A stretch of 60,000 nucleotides of DNA from Antedon mediterranea (GCF_964355755.1 NC_092671.1:19124001-19184000), one strand, 5' to 3'. Shown: positions 12,223 to 23,800, counted from the stretch's first letter. Notes: generated by a model not told the origin, from the sequence alone. Program-made: numbers and translations.

Positions 12223-13280
12223 GACCCCATTTACACTTCAGCTTTTAGCGAGCCCGAGGCCGGCTCCGAGCCAAAAGTGCACAAGTGTAAACACTCTGGG
12301 ACCAACCGAGCCGGCCTCGAGCCGGCTCAATTTTGAGCCTAGTCTAGAGTAGGCTTCGGGCCGGCAATTGCAGGCGTCGGGCCGGCACTTCGTATAGTGT
12401 AAACACTCGCGGTCATAAAATGAACGTTCTGGGTCAACTATAGTTTAAGTTTACGAAAATTATTGCTGATGAACGGGAATTCTTCATTGAAATTAAATTG
12501 GTGAAGATGTATACGCCTTTTTCACGAAACGGAAGACATCTTCGATCGATGACAAACAATGCCGTGCAACGAAGCGTAACCAACAGAAATAACATAGCGT
12601 TTTCAGGGGATTTCAGGACACCATGCGGCGCCTATGCTTTACACTGTGGTGTTTTTTTCGCTGGCCTTTAAGAAGTGAAAACAAATTTTATAATTTTTTT
12701 CAAACACACAGTTGTGTAGGCTAATCTTTAAAGAACATTTTACAGTAAAAATTTTGTCCATACGACTGTCCGTTGAGGAGTTACGAATTAATGGAGTAAC
12801 TTGTCCTGAAAATAGGCTGAAAACGCTATGTTATTTCTGTTGGTTACGCTTCGTTGCAGGGCATTGTTTGTCATCGATCGAAAATGTCTTCCGTTCGCGA
12901 AAAAGGCGTATTGATCTACTACTATTCTTCAGAAAACGAGACGCAAACATTAGTAGTAAAGCAATTGTTTTGATCCATATTAAATACCGTTATTTGATTC
13001 TTTTTTGCTAAATTTTGATAGGCCTAGGCCTAGTGTAGATCGACAACGTTTAATATTAACTTTTTAAGACGGTTGGTGAGCGCACATGAGCGGATATGAC
13101 GTGAATGTAGCAAAATCGTATCATCGAGCACTCTTCCGCGAGAGCAAGTGTAAACACAATAGTAGGGGCCCGAGGCCGGCTTTTTGGGTAAGTGTAAACA
13201 CATTGCGGGCTAAAAAGAAAGCCGGCGTCGGGCCGACTTCGGGCCGGCTAAGCAATCGTCGATGAAGTGTAAATGGGGTC
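12223..13280. mobile_element. 1058-bp TIR element with TAA target duplications
   Basis: The terminal repeats are GACCCCATTTACACTTCA and TGAAGTGTAAATGGGGTC, flanked by TAA at 12220-12222 and 13281-13283. Both subterminal regions hold repeated GTGTAAACAC and CGGGCCGGC motifs, likely transposase binding sites. A second copy, with TCA duplications, lies at 24001-24662. Three-base TNA duplications fit the PIF/Harbinger superfamily, but no transposase is encoded. The local GC peaks at 12240-12400 and 13150-13260 are these element ends, not CpG-island promoters. Confidence 0.88.
12512..12910. repeat. Nested palindrome inside the 12-kb element
   Basis: Arms of about 95-110 bp (12512-12621 and 12800-12910) are inverted copies. 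Outer ends read TACGCCTTTTTC and GAAAAAGGCGTA; inner blocks include AACAATGCC and GGTTACGCTTCG. About 180 bp lie between them. The sister element at 24001-24662 lacks this whole block and passes directly from AATGAATT to GATCTACTACTATTC. The palindrome is therefore probably a nested foldback insertion, or else the sister lost it by deletion. The 99-codon plus-strand frame at 12712-13011 spans loop and arm and is not credible as a gene. Confidence 0.8.
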
Positions 13281-13284
13281 TAAC

Positions 13285-13740
13285 CAAACGTGAGGGTTCA
13301 TAAAAGCCAATCATTTGGAATTGTTCAAACTAACTGCCATAATATATGCATGCGTCGTGTTGCATCGCTTGCACACATCGAACCAAGCTTCAGAAGATTG
13401 ATTGTTAGTCATATCTACTTTTAAGTTGATGTGAATGAATGGCAAACTTTTAACAAGTATTATAACTTTTGACAAAAACATTTGTTACCTAGCATTGTAC
13501 ATGTAGCAAACCATTGGTGCAGGAATTAGTTTAGACATTGCCCTGTTCAAATGTTGTTATCATTGTCGCCCTTTTTTGGTCATTGGGCATGAATCAGGAT
13601 CTATGTCTGACTCCCTTATGGGATGTCAAATGAGACAAATGTTGAAGACAATTAACAACAGATGATCTAACACTTCTGGTTTGTTAAATAACTAACTATT
13701 TCTTATGCATAGCAATAGGAACTCATGCAGCAATCCTGTC
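13285..13740. other. No feature recognised
   Basis: AT-rich DNA with no supported gene, tandem repeat or inverted repeat. Confidence 0.4.
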
Positions 13741-13799
13741 CATATTGTATATTTTTATACCAACAATGGACAGAATGCTAGATTACCATATTTGCTTTT

Positions 13800-13935
13800 T
13801 TTTAATGAAAAACCCATGCAGCAATCCTGTCCACATGTCTAATGGTTGGGACATCCGGGTTCGAATCTCGATTGGGGGGGGGGGCGCAAATTTTTCTCAT
13901 TCTCACAGATTACCTCATCTTATCCTTTCAAATTA
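13800..13935 (+). repeat. Decayed tRNA-derived SINE fragment
   Basis: The string GGTTCGAATCTCG at about 13858 matches an RNA polymerase III B box and lies after TCTAATGGTTGGGACATCCG, as in tRNA-derived SINEs. It is followed by a G10 run and CTCATTCTCACAG. A clear A box and acceptor-stem pairing are absent, so this is not a functional tRNA gene. The 19-base string CATGCAGCAATCCTGTCCA occurs twice, at 13726 and 13815. Confidence 0.35.
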
Positions 13936-13939
13936 ATAG

Positions 13940-15000
13940 ATTAAAATTTCAGTAAATCATATATATTTATATATATAAATCATACTGCCAAATTATTGAA
14001 ACAGTGCTCATATTCGGAACATGATCTCATAATCGCATTTTTAGTTGTATATGACATTTTTTCATACAACTAATACCCAAGTCTCCTGTTAACTGTGAGA
14101 GTTTCTTAATGTTGGTGCAGTACCTAAAGTGCTTCCTTGGACTCAATCTAACACTAGCCGTATTCAAGTTATCTATTGTAAACAATTGATAAATTCTAGG
14201 CCGGGAAGGTAGGCCATTAAAAAAGGCAGTGTTCCAACTTCAGACGCGGAGTAGAACAGTGAGACGGCGCGCACTGCCAGTTGATTTTCTGAACGCAATC
14301 AGTCAACAACCTTGAGTGGCAAAAATTCCCAAAATGTTTGCAGAAAACTGAACGTGCATTAGTACCGTTCATTATCACCGTTCATTATCACCATTAGATA
14401 TGACTTTTTCCACTGACAAGTGATGCCTAATTGACCAATCAAATTGCAAGAATACAATCAGGTGTTATAAAAACAAATTTTACCTTTTAATGTTGAACAG
14501 TCACTTACTATTGAATATTTTATTCTATGAATTCGAAATGAGGATGACCTAATAAGCTACAATGTGAAAAACATTTGGCGCCTGTATCACTTCCTAATAA
14601 TTCCTACCTTTTCAAATACTAATGACACATGACATTGAAAAAAAATCAAATATATAAGCAAAATTTAATCTATATTTAAATCGTCAAATAAATGATCATT
14701 CCTGGATTTTTCATTTAAAGTTGACAAAAGCAGTTGTGTTTTAAACACCTTCTCAAAAGTACAAATATTATAAAATATTTTAATGTTTAACTTATTACAT
14801 TCTGGTTGATAAATTGTTGTTATGCTGTTATGAAATCAAGTTTTGTGTTTTTTAATGTTTGTTAATAAAGAAATAAGAAAAACAATTTTAAAAATTAAGA
14901 AAGAAAGGAAAGAATAAAGTAATTATAAATCATTAGTAAAAAGTTAAATTTTACTGATTTTTTTTTTGAAAAAAAAAATTAATTTCTTAAGTGCATATAC
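13940..15000. other. AT-rich stretch without a supported gene
   Basis: A GC-richer patch lies at 14240-14320 and ACCGTTCATTATC is repeated twice near 14360-14390. Long A and T runs follow to 15.0 kb. No gene is supported. Confidence 0.4.
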
Positions 15001-15403
15001 AGCATTAAATTATAATACAGGGGTGTTCCAGGAACTTTTCACTTTCGTATCTAAGCCCTCCCTCTGGAGAGCACGGGCTATTGTCGGTTTATACAGGTAA
15101 GCTAGGCACGATATAGACTATAACACACAGTCCATTTAATTTTCAATATGTGAAATAATTTTCGTTATCAAATGAGAAGGCTACATACACTTCACTATCT
15201 TTAATTTGAAGCTTTTAAAGTGGTTGCCAATGAGGGCGTTATCACATAATATGTTGTGTTCCCCAGGTTTTTATGATGGATGATGGGGCTCTTTTTTATT
15301 TACAATGTTGATCATACATATTATTATGCCTGTGGGCAGGAAATGGAGGTGACAAACACAGTTGAACAAATATTACAGGCCTGCACTCGTGAGGACATCC
15401 CGT

Positions 15404-15562
15404 CTACTGATCAAAGTGCATTGTAGGTTCAAAAAGTTGTATAGCCTGGGGGTAGGTCTGTAAAGTGATAGATGGAACAAAAGAGCCATCAATGTCAAAT
15501 GGCTTACAGGTAGCAATCCCCTTTAGATTCAACTGTCGCAGTTTAGCGGTCAGGGACTGTAT
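15404..15562 (-). CDS. Candidate terminal exon, unrecognised protein
   Basis: On the minus strand an excellent acceptor (TCTCTTACCCCTCCTCTAG) opens 52 codons and a TAG stop. The peptide begins IQSLTAKLRQLNLKGIATCK and ends with FEPTMHFDQ. GC content is clearly above the surroundings, and the other two minus frames are closed. A polyadenylation hexamer AATAAA lies about 105 bases past the stop (15300-15295 on the minus strand). The segment 16424-16362 can splice to it in phase 0. No family is recognised. Among the exon candidates in the window this has the best mix of signals, though homology is lacking. Confidence 0.38.
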   Translation of the reverse strand: MQSLTAKLRQLNLKGIATCKPFDIDGSFVPSITLQTYPQAIQLFEPTMHFDQ

Positions 15563-15974
15563 CTAGAGGAGGGGTAAGAGAATTTGTCTAGTTTATTTTT
15601 CCACCATGTTGTCGCCACTCAGATTAGTTAAAAGAACCAAATATGCCTCTGGCTGTTTTAGGCTTTCCGTTTTAAATTTACTAATCCTAGGTCTTGTCTT
15701 TCACTCCCCATAGATCATTTTAGAAGGTTATGGCCAACGATAGAATAATGCGTGAAGTTGTCACGCGAAAACTCTCGTGTACATCGACAGAACTGTTAAC
15801 ACACCTGTTGGCAATCATTACATGATTGGATGTTAAAAAAATAGAGAATTTTATAAGAAAAAAATGCCAGTTTGCAAAGTATGGTTTACAAAACGATCTC
15901 CATGAATGTCACTTGAAAATGTATAGGTTTCAAGGTTTATTCATTGGAACAAATTTTTTAGCAATCATTTAGGG

Positions 15975-16022
15975 TTTGCTTCTGCTGCATAGCGCCGAAT
16001 AAACTGTTATTATTATTATACA
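15975..16022 (+). repeat. Retroelement 3' tail with (ATT)n
   Basis: The string GCGCCGAATAAACTG runs into TTATTATTATTAT, the typical 3' end of a LINE or LINE-dependent SINE with a short microsatellite tail. No coding part of the element remains nearby. Confidence 0.4.
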
Positions 16023-16204
16023 AAATATAATTTTTACATCGACTACATTTCTGCTCAATGTTTGCTCCTAAAAAACGTTTAAATCAGTGGGTGGTCGTAT
16101 ATAATGCAATGGTGGTGAATTCTAACGTTACTGCAGTGTAGTTGACACAAGGTCAGCGTCTGTCAATCACATAACCATTATTTTGCATTGCAGCTAAAAG
16201 TTGC

Positions 16205-16305
16205 ACAGCAATAACCGGTTAAATGGCGTTCTAACACCGAATCGATTGTTGTTTTTAAACCATTATTTTCAGCCTGCCATTTAACCGATTGCTGCAGAAA
16301 CCGGA
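16205..16305. repeat. Small imperfect hairpin, TTTCTGCWG family
   Basis: The arms GCAATAACCGGTTAAATGGC and GCCATTTAACCGATTGCTGC face each other across about 55 bases. The right edge GCTGCAGAAACCGGACC resembles the termini of the elements at 9539 and 19352, including the CGGTTA and CGATT strings seen inside the latter. It may be a miniature member of that group. Confidence 0.5.
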
Positions 16306-16361
16306 CCAATGTTGCACTTATTTTTATTCTCATCTATTCTAAAAATAAGCCAATAATGCAC

Positions 16362-16424
16362 CTTTCGTTGTGACCCCTTATTCACACATAAATGTAAAAT
16401 GATGCACGATATTAGGCCAACCTC
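16362..16424 (-). CDS. Candidate internal exon paired with 15562-15404
   Basis: A strong acceptor (TTCTTATCCCTTCACACAG) and a good donor (CGAAAG/GTGCAT) bound 63 bases, or 21 open codons reading EVGLISCIILHLCVNKGSQR plus K. Both boundaries are in phase 0, as required by the downstream candidate exon at 15562-15404; the intron would be about 800 bp. The hydrophobic core ISCIILHLCV could be buried or membrane-associated. The function is unknown. Confidence 0.33.
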
Positions 16425-17555
16425 CTGTGTGAAGGGATAAGAACACTGAATTGCTACTGTAATATTGTCACAATTTCTATATAAAAAAATTAAATCTTGA
16501 ATTTCGAACAGTAACAGTATGAACACAGTGACAGTGTTAAACTTAGTGACCTCGATTTCATCCTATATTTTGCTTTTTATTTACCTTTAGAGGAAAAACA
16601 CTGAAATTTAATTTAACAAATAATCATCAAATTTGGAAAAAACAACATTAAGCAAATCACTAAATAAGCAAATCAACTATTTTTAATTACATGAGAAAAA
16701 CGTGCTGATAAGTTGTTTTTATTTGTTTCAGTATTTTGTATTCAGGGTGACTGCCAATCATTACTCCTCTGAGATTTGACTGCTTCTTCCAATACATCTC
16801 AACCTCAGCACAATCCAGAAGATACTCCACAGTTTAAACTGATGTCACCATGTCCAACTTAAATAACAATACGGAACGGCAAGGAGAAATTAATGTCTAA
16901 TTAATCGCTGCTTATGAGTATACCCAACTGAATTCATAGCATTCAACGCATAAACTATGATCTTTCCTCTTCTTAATTCTGTGTGTCAGTCGGTAACTGC
17001 ATCGCCTCAGATGAAACAGATGCGACGTTGAAACGTCTGTCATGTTTAAATATCGTCAATCAGACATAATTTTCCAAAAGTCAATTGTAAATGTAAAAGT
17101 ATACTGTAAGGATAGAATGGTGTGGAGACATACAACTTTTTAAAGGAATTTAATAACTTTAAATAAAGTGCATTAGTTATATACCAACAATATATTAATT
17201 ATAAATATCTATTCTTGGAAATTTTCAGACAAGTTGTCACTTTGATTAAAGAAGTTAAAGAAACACTGTGGTCATCATTTATACTAGTAAATGATCAGTT
17301 TCATTTTCATTCAAATGATTAATGTGTACGTGATATTTTTTAGATTATAAGACACCAGGATGTGTCACTATCATTTCAAACTATTTTCTTTAAAGGTAAA
17401 CGCAATTGTTAATGTTAGTCTCATCAAAATTAACTCAATTTATACAATTGGAAAATTAATTTATTGTTTTGCAATCTAGACGCCTCTTTATACAAATTAA
17501 ACTATATATAGATTTGTAACAAATATTTTGCTGTAGTCTTGTCAATTACAATTAC

Positions 17556-17692
17556 CTGACTAGGTTATAATACCCAGTTTGAGTAACAAAATAGGTTTTA
17601 ATAAGAAAACAATACATGTTATATCCAAATTGTACTTTTAATTCAGAGAATAACTCAAACATGTGGGTCGATAGATTACACTTTTGAGTTTG
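17556..17692 (-). CDS. Candidate internal exon, unrecognised
   Basis: The minus strand reads 45 open codons plus two bases, from an acceptor (AAAATTGTAG) with a modest tract to a consensus donor GTCAG/GTAATTG. The peptide contains THMFELFSELKVQFGYNMYC and is rich in aromatic residues. Its exit phase does not fit the candidate at 16424-16362 directly, so a missing exon or a wrong call is implied. An ATG lies at residue 11. Confidence 0.2.
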
Positions 17693-17956
17693 CTACAATT
17701 TTGTCACTTTGATTGTAATTCATAAAACAAACTTCCTAGATTTGTTGATGAAATGGCGTCCTCGATCCAAGTTGATATTTAAAAACACTGTCCATAATAC
17801 AGCAACAGTCAGTCATTAGCTACACAGTAATGTTTTATTGGTTTAAGCAGGTCATTACTACATCTGCATAATGGCACTCTAGGGAGATTGCGTAAGATAA
17901 TAATACCATGCACCTAACAAAAAATAGCACATTCCTCTTTACGATTAGCACCTGAA

Positions 17957-18126
17957 TGTAACAGTTTCCACTAGAGCTTGCCAGCATCGGACACATCCAA
18001 CTAGGCCTAGGTAACCGTTTTATCCTGTCTATTCCCTTGATAGATGTCATACTTCCCCTGCTAGTGCGTTGCCCTTGGTACATACAGTCTGCTTGGTGCC
18101 AACCCGTTAAATTCACCTCAATATGA
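17957..18126 (-). CDS. Open GC-richer segment, possible exon
   Basis: The minus frame is open for over 90 codons, and a donor-like TTCAG/GTGCTA falls at 17957 in phase 0. The plus strand is open over the same DNA for 59 codons with its own acceptor-like CTGAATGTAACAG. Because both strands are open and a GGCCTAGG palindrome sits in the middle, the coding strand cannot be decided and a non-coding origin is likely. Confidence 0.12.
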
Positions 18127-18195
18127 TTCTATTGGATTGCCCCACGAGATTTCATTTTAATACATAACACATCATGTACAAATGATACTTTTCTC

Positions 18196-18353
18196 CTATG
18201 ATGTTTTTTCTTTGGGATCAGACTTGTTGGGACCGGTGTAATATCTGTCCAATCCCTTCTTTCCTAGAGTACTATCGGAATTCGTTTCAGAATACCGCTT
18301 TTCTACGTAAATGTGTTGGCTTAACGCAATCGAAACTTGTGTTGTGCTGTTAT
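18196..18353 (-). CDS. Candidate terminal exon with hydrophilic C-terminus
   Basis: An acceptor TTGTCTTGTATAG leads into two bases, 51 codons and TAG. The tail, including SETNSDSTLGKKGLDRYYTG, is charged and polar, like a cytoplasmic or disordered C-terminus. An ATTAAA polyadenylation variant lies on the minus strand at about 18160-18155, some 36 bases past the stop. The plus strand also has an open frame (18198-18389). No family is recognised. Confidence 0.27.
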
Positions 18354-19351
18354 CTATACAAGACAATTTGTGAAAATTATGGTAACTGAAAACTTTTATT
18401 TTCCTTTTAAAAGGTAACAATAGATTTGAAATGTGATGCAAAATTGTAAATTATGAATCAAGTTATATTGTTCTTATCAAGGTACATGCAAAGCATCATC
18501 TGTAAAACATATTTTTACCATTTAAATGATAAAATTGTTGTACTGTTGTAAATCAAAATATTAAAGATGATTTCCTGACATCAACAACATTTATAACTAA
18601 TTGTTGCAAATAATCTAATCTAAATTTTATAAAATCACAGATAGTTTTTTTTTAAGTGAATCTGGTGCTCTTTTAACTGCGAGGACAAAAATAGAGGGAG
18701 CTTTTTGATTAATTTGTTAATGTCGCATAAAGGTACCATATGTTGAAGTGTATAAACCATATTGACAATATACAAAATATGAATCAAGTACGTTGATCAT
18801 CCGTATAGTCATCATATTTGACATGTACTTCCTTCGTACCACCCTATTCACCCACCTACACGATCATCCAAACCTTTTACCTTGGCATTGCACATATGCA
18901 TAAAACTTTCCCAAAATAAATCAGCCCATCAGTCAAATTTCTATGAATTCATGTCTCAACTGTCATATTTAATTTAGATTATGAACAGTAGTTTTTTTAC
19001 ATATCTGGTACAAGACATCATTCGGTATCAGTCCTTAAATAACCTTGATTTAGTGATTAATTATTATCACATCTCAGGTTCAAATAATTATCTATTAGTT
19101 AAAATTTCTGTAATGTTTTACAAGATTATTATGAACTGATTCAGTATCTAGAATCAGAGATAAATTAGTACATTGGTGGTTTTAATCAGACAGTAATTTC
19201 AAAGAACTTTAGATTTGCAGGGACTGACAACTTCTTGGTCAGGTCAATTGATGCGTCGCCTGTTATCACGTACCTAGAAACCATCCAAACTGTGTTGAGG
19301 TGGGAAGCAAGTAAATGCATCCCAATATTCCTGCATGCGCACAGTGACAAT

Positions 19352-20824
19352 GGGCCTGTTTCTGCCGAGCAGAAATAATCGATTATTAACCGATTATTTT
19401 TTTAATCAATTATTTTTGGGCAGCAGAAACTGCGCAAAATAAAATAACTACGGTGGCCTATAAGTGTCACGGCAACTTTCAAAAAATATCACGGCAACTT
19501 TCAAAAAAAGCCACGGCAACTTAAAAAAAAAGCCATGGCAATTTGAAAAAAGCCACGGCAAATTAAAAATAAAACATCACAGCAAATTAAAAATAAAACA
19601 TCGCGGCAATTTAACAAAAATACCACGGCAGCTTAAAAATGAAACACCACGGCAAATTAGTATTGAAACACCACGGCAAATTAGTAATGAAACACCACAG
19701 CAAACCTTTGGAATCTTCGATTTTTTCTGAGGTAAGTAATTATTTGTGCATTGAAGTAAATATTATTATATTAATTTATTATATTTAACTGCAGCATTTA
19801 CGTGTTTATTGCACTAGGTAAGGCCTAGCTATGCCTACTACTAGCCCTAGGCCTTAGGCCTACAGTAGTAGCTAGGTCTACTGTAAAAACAACTGGTTAT
19901 ATAAAAAACAGATTACTGTAAATATATTACAACATTGTAGAATGTTATAGGGCCTAGGCCTACCTTGTAATAAGGCCTATGGTCTAGCCCGGCCTAGAAA
20001 ATTCAAGAAGAGTGCAATAAACACGTAAACTGCTGCAGTTAAATAAATTAATATAATAATATTTACATCAATGCACAAATAATTACTTACCTCAGAAAAA
20101 ATCGAAGAATCATTTTTAAGTTGCCCTGGTATTTTTGTTAAATTGCCGCGATGTTTTATTTTTAATTTGCCGTGATGTTTTATTTTTAATTTGCCGTGGC
20201 TTTTTTCAAATTGCCGTGGCTTTTTTTGAAAAACTTGCCGTGATATTTTTTGAAAGTTGCCGTGACACTTATAGGCCACCGTAAATAACCGATTAAAAAT
20301 AACCGATTAGAAACACTCAATCCATTGCGTGTTTTAATCGATTATTTCGTGTTTTAATCGATTATTTCTTGTTTTAACCGATTATTGCGGAGCAGTTTTG
20401 AGCTGCAACACAAATAGCGATTATTGACCCCACTTTGACCTCTAGAGTATGGCAAACTCATTCACGTTACAAAGCATGCTGTTTATATGCGCGATATCGA
20501 CGACGATCAGCAAAACAACGATCGCGATGTAGACCGAATAACAATCAAATTTGATTTTTATTATTTTGTGGGGGAGAATTATACCGAGAGACTCCAGGAT
20601 TCTGTGTTACAAGTACACCACCGTTACATCCCACCAGTCCAGGCTAACAATGTTTTACATGTCCTTTTTTAGGCCTGTTGTCTGTTGACTTGTTTTGGTA
20701 GAAATATATAGCCAGCTATATAGGCTAAAGTTGTAGCAATTTTCAATTGCAACGCGATTATTTTTGTGGTTTGCGGTGACTAGAAAAAATCGATTATTTT
20801 GATTTTTTCAGCAGAAACAGACCC
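19352..20824. mobile_element. 1473-bp TIR element with AAT duplications, host of a nested foldback
   Basis: The left end GGGCCTGTTTCTGC and right end GCAGAAACAGACCC are inverted repeats flanked by AAT on each side (19349-19351, 20825-20827). Inside each end are repeats of AATCGATTATT and AACCGATTA, in both orientations. No transposase frame is present. An 835-bp foldback element is inserted at 19449-20283. Related termini occur at 9539 and 10258, and fragments occur near 16300, 26361, 29897 and 39610. Confidence 0.75.
19449..20283. mobile_element. 835-bp foldback element with minisatellite arms
   Basis: The ends TACGGTGGCCTATAAGTGTC and its reverse complement are flanked by a perfect AATAAC duplication (19443-19448, 20284-20289). 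Each arm carries a 20-25-bp minisatellite built on CACGGCAA plus A/T-rich linker: 11 units in the left arm, 7 in the right. Beyond it the arms mirror each other down to GTGTTTATTGCACT, leaving a GGCCTA-rich centre of about 150 bp. Both arms read inward as open Lys/His/Gln-rich frames (19464-19730 plus, 20279-19977 minus) and both contain a perfect splice donor CTGAG/GTAAGT. No transposase is seen. Confidence 0.9.
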
Positions 20825-20829
20825 AATAA

Positions 20830-23800
20830 CGTAACATACTTTGGACGTAGGTGCAAATTGAAACTTGAAAGGTATATACCCTATTAAAAAAACTTTAAAA
20901 TTATGTACATTATACAGCTGAATGTATCTTTGACATTTGATTTTGTATTATTTGCTATTCAGTATCAATTCTATTGCATGGTAAATGTTCTATTTAATGG
21001 TTATAAAATGATTTTATAACACACCTAAGTAAATTCTTGTCATTTTATTGGATGATCATGGGTCTCACATGATATTAAATAAATGTGATTCAACATTAAA
21101 CTAAATTTTTTGAATGATGTTCTTCAATAAAAGGCTGGTGACTGGTTCTGCTCTATGGCCAAAATCTGAGCACTGCATTTAAATGCCTCTCAAATGTAGG
21201 TTGACCAGGTCTGAACAACTTTTTAACTTCTTTATTTATTTTAGGCCTAATTGACATTGACATTTTTCTATGACCTGGATTTGTATGTTTACAAATAGTA
21301 AAAAAATCAAAGGTTATCTAATGCACTTTAGTATTAAAAGATTAAATGATATGTTGATATTTCCATTAATTTGATGTTTTACTTGGAAGGCAAAGTTAAT
21401 AACTCAATATTATAATTAAGTTAATGATAATTTGATACAATATAAAAAGTTGTAGGACTGCATGCGATTGTCAGATCAGACAGCCTGTGGAAATACATAT
21501 GATAAAATCAGAGGTTTTGGCTAACATGAAATGTGTACGGATGAAGATACCTGGTTACCTGCCAACGGACACAAAAAATGACAAGAAACATAAATGACAT
21601 TTGATGTCGACATTCTCAAGGTTATATTTAATGTGTATAATGTTATTCTAAAATTAGGTGGGATACTTAAAAGTTTAACTTAATCGTGCATTATTACATT
21701 TTGCCGTCATCAACCACATACTTCAACTTCAAGCAGAATAAAAAATAATTTTAAAAATCATTAATTAGTCCTCAAAAAATATGCATACAATCTTTTAAAG
21801 AAATCGTCATTTGATTCCTCTGGCCCATTCACATTTAATTAAACATTTGTCTTCTTTCAAACAAATATATTCAGATAGATTGTTTGAATATTTGTAGATA
21901 TTAAGATCAAACTTAAAGAAACATGGGTTACCTAATGTTTAGGAATGTGGAGAATTTTTTTTTAATAAAAAAAAAGGATAAACTAGGATAAAATAAAGTA
22001 GATATATTATAGAGGCTAATTGTTGCCTTCATTTTATACTCTACAATATGAATATAGTTTCCCTGAACTTAATTTTTTTTTTAAAGTTGATGTATTTTTT
22101 AGATGTAAAAGAAGAAAATCAACTTATTAAGTTTAATAAAATGGTTGGAACAACGAGTTGAAGTAAAACACAATTACTTCAAGACATAACAATTGACAGT
22201 GCACTCAACTAATCAAAATATTAATGCAATGTGAACAATTGATTTAGATATAAATCACAGGAGTATTCATATCTCATCACCTCTATATTCCTTGCATTTT
22301 AACTCAAAACCTTCAATCAACTTATTCATTTCTCTCAAATTTGTTTTATTTATAATTGAAACATGCATTCATGGTCCTTCCTATGGGAAAACAAGTTGCC
22401 ATATCCTAAGGATCAAATCTCAAACATGTTTAAGAAGATGGGAACATTTATTGGGAAGAAGAAGTTTGGCAACTAATGTCAAACCTCATGCCCAGAACAA
22501 ATGAATTCAATTAAGAAGTATGTAATCTCTACAAAACAGATATACTCCAGTGTACACTGAAAAAGACAGTAGAAATAATGTAGGTGATAATTTCAACAAG
22601 CGACTAATTTGATTTCTACAAACAGAAGGCCCAATTAATTAACAATAAACTTGCCTCATTATATAAAGCCTCTGGGGTATTAGGAGAATCACTGCTTTCC
22701 TCTGTGTGATACATTCAGAATTCAATCAACTATCTTCAATTGAATTCAGTTATCAAAATTGAATTTGATAACTTCTTTCCGACGCATAATATTTGATAGC
22801 TTTGTTTGTAGGCGATCACAGTTGTTTTTAACTTTCAACATCTTTTGTTTTCTAACACCCAACTAATGTTTCCCTAATCTATGTTAATTTAACCTTACAT
22901 TGGTCACATTAAATTAATATTTTCAAATTTATCATATAGCTTGTTTTTTTGCCCAAAGGGCAAAAGGGGAGAAATACAAAAACGTATAATCATACTTTTC
23001 TTTATCAAAAATGCTGGCCTCGGCCGCCTCACAAGTTCTGTATCTGAGCAGGAACAAGAAAGAGAGGATGCAATCGTTTTGGATTTTTTGTTAATACAAT
23101 TACCTTTTTTTCAGATTTTGCGGTAACAATTCATTAAAGTGGTTTAGTCTTGTTTTTTAATTTCATTTTTTCTCTCAATCATAGCATTTACTCATTACTT
23201 TTAAATTACTTATTCTGAACAGCTTTCATTATTTCAATTAAAGAGTTGATTGATTGATTGATTGATTGGTGAAATTAAACTAGATTTTAATCAATATTTA
23301 TACTCGCCCATTTCATATTTTTTATAATGAATTACAAAGAATATTGAATTTGGCTAACATTAACAAAAGGAAATGCTAAATTAATAAAGATATAGTATAA
23401 ATGGATATAATAGTATAATACCTTTAGGTAAAAAAATTCATGTGAAAGAAACAAAGAAGGCCTGTCCTTGTGCTAAGATCACCACAGCAGTCTGGTTGTG
23501 TTAATGATTTAATTCTGTATAAACTGGAGCTATTTAACAAATACATAGCTAAAAACATCCTTCCTTAATTAAGTATATCCTGATGATCTGGAGACGTCAT
23601 GCTCCACTGGGCGCTTACTGGCGCCTTTATTCTGACAGGTGTTAAAGTGGCGTCAAAATGTACAGACTTAATTATGTACAAAATTCAACTAGGCTGGTTT
23701 TTCCTGACTAAACCCAAACAGGATTAGTGATATGCTATCTGCTCTCATTTTATGCTACCTATACAATTTTATGTTTTGTTTTGTTTGTTATTAAAGGAAC

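Noticed and set aside
12712-13011. 99-codon ORF as a transposase
   Set aside because: It crosses one palindrome arm and its loop and has no catalytic residues or domain pattern; the sister copy lacks this DNA altogether.
13845-13880. Functional tRNA gene
   Set aside because: Only a B-box-like string is present; no A box, anticodon arm or acceptor stem can be built.
15020-15096. Plus-strand exon ending at ACAG/GTAAGC
   Set aside because: Two frames are open and neither joins in phase with any downstream candidate.
15298-15426. Plus-strand ORF (YYACGQEMEVTNTVEQILQ...)
   Set aside because: It overlaps the stop region and 3' UTR of the better supported minus-strand segment and joins in phase to no plus-strand exon candidate.
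16690-16865. Minus-strand exon (VEYLLDCAEVEMYWKKQ...)
   Set aside because: All three frames on one strand and one on the other are open here, the acceptor has no pyrimidine tract, and a better acceptor lies on the opposite strand.
16980-17060. A third hammerhead-like motif (CAGATGAAAC...GAAACGTCTG)
   Set aside because: GATGAAAC and TGAAACGTC are present but stem II cannot be paired in the right register.
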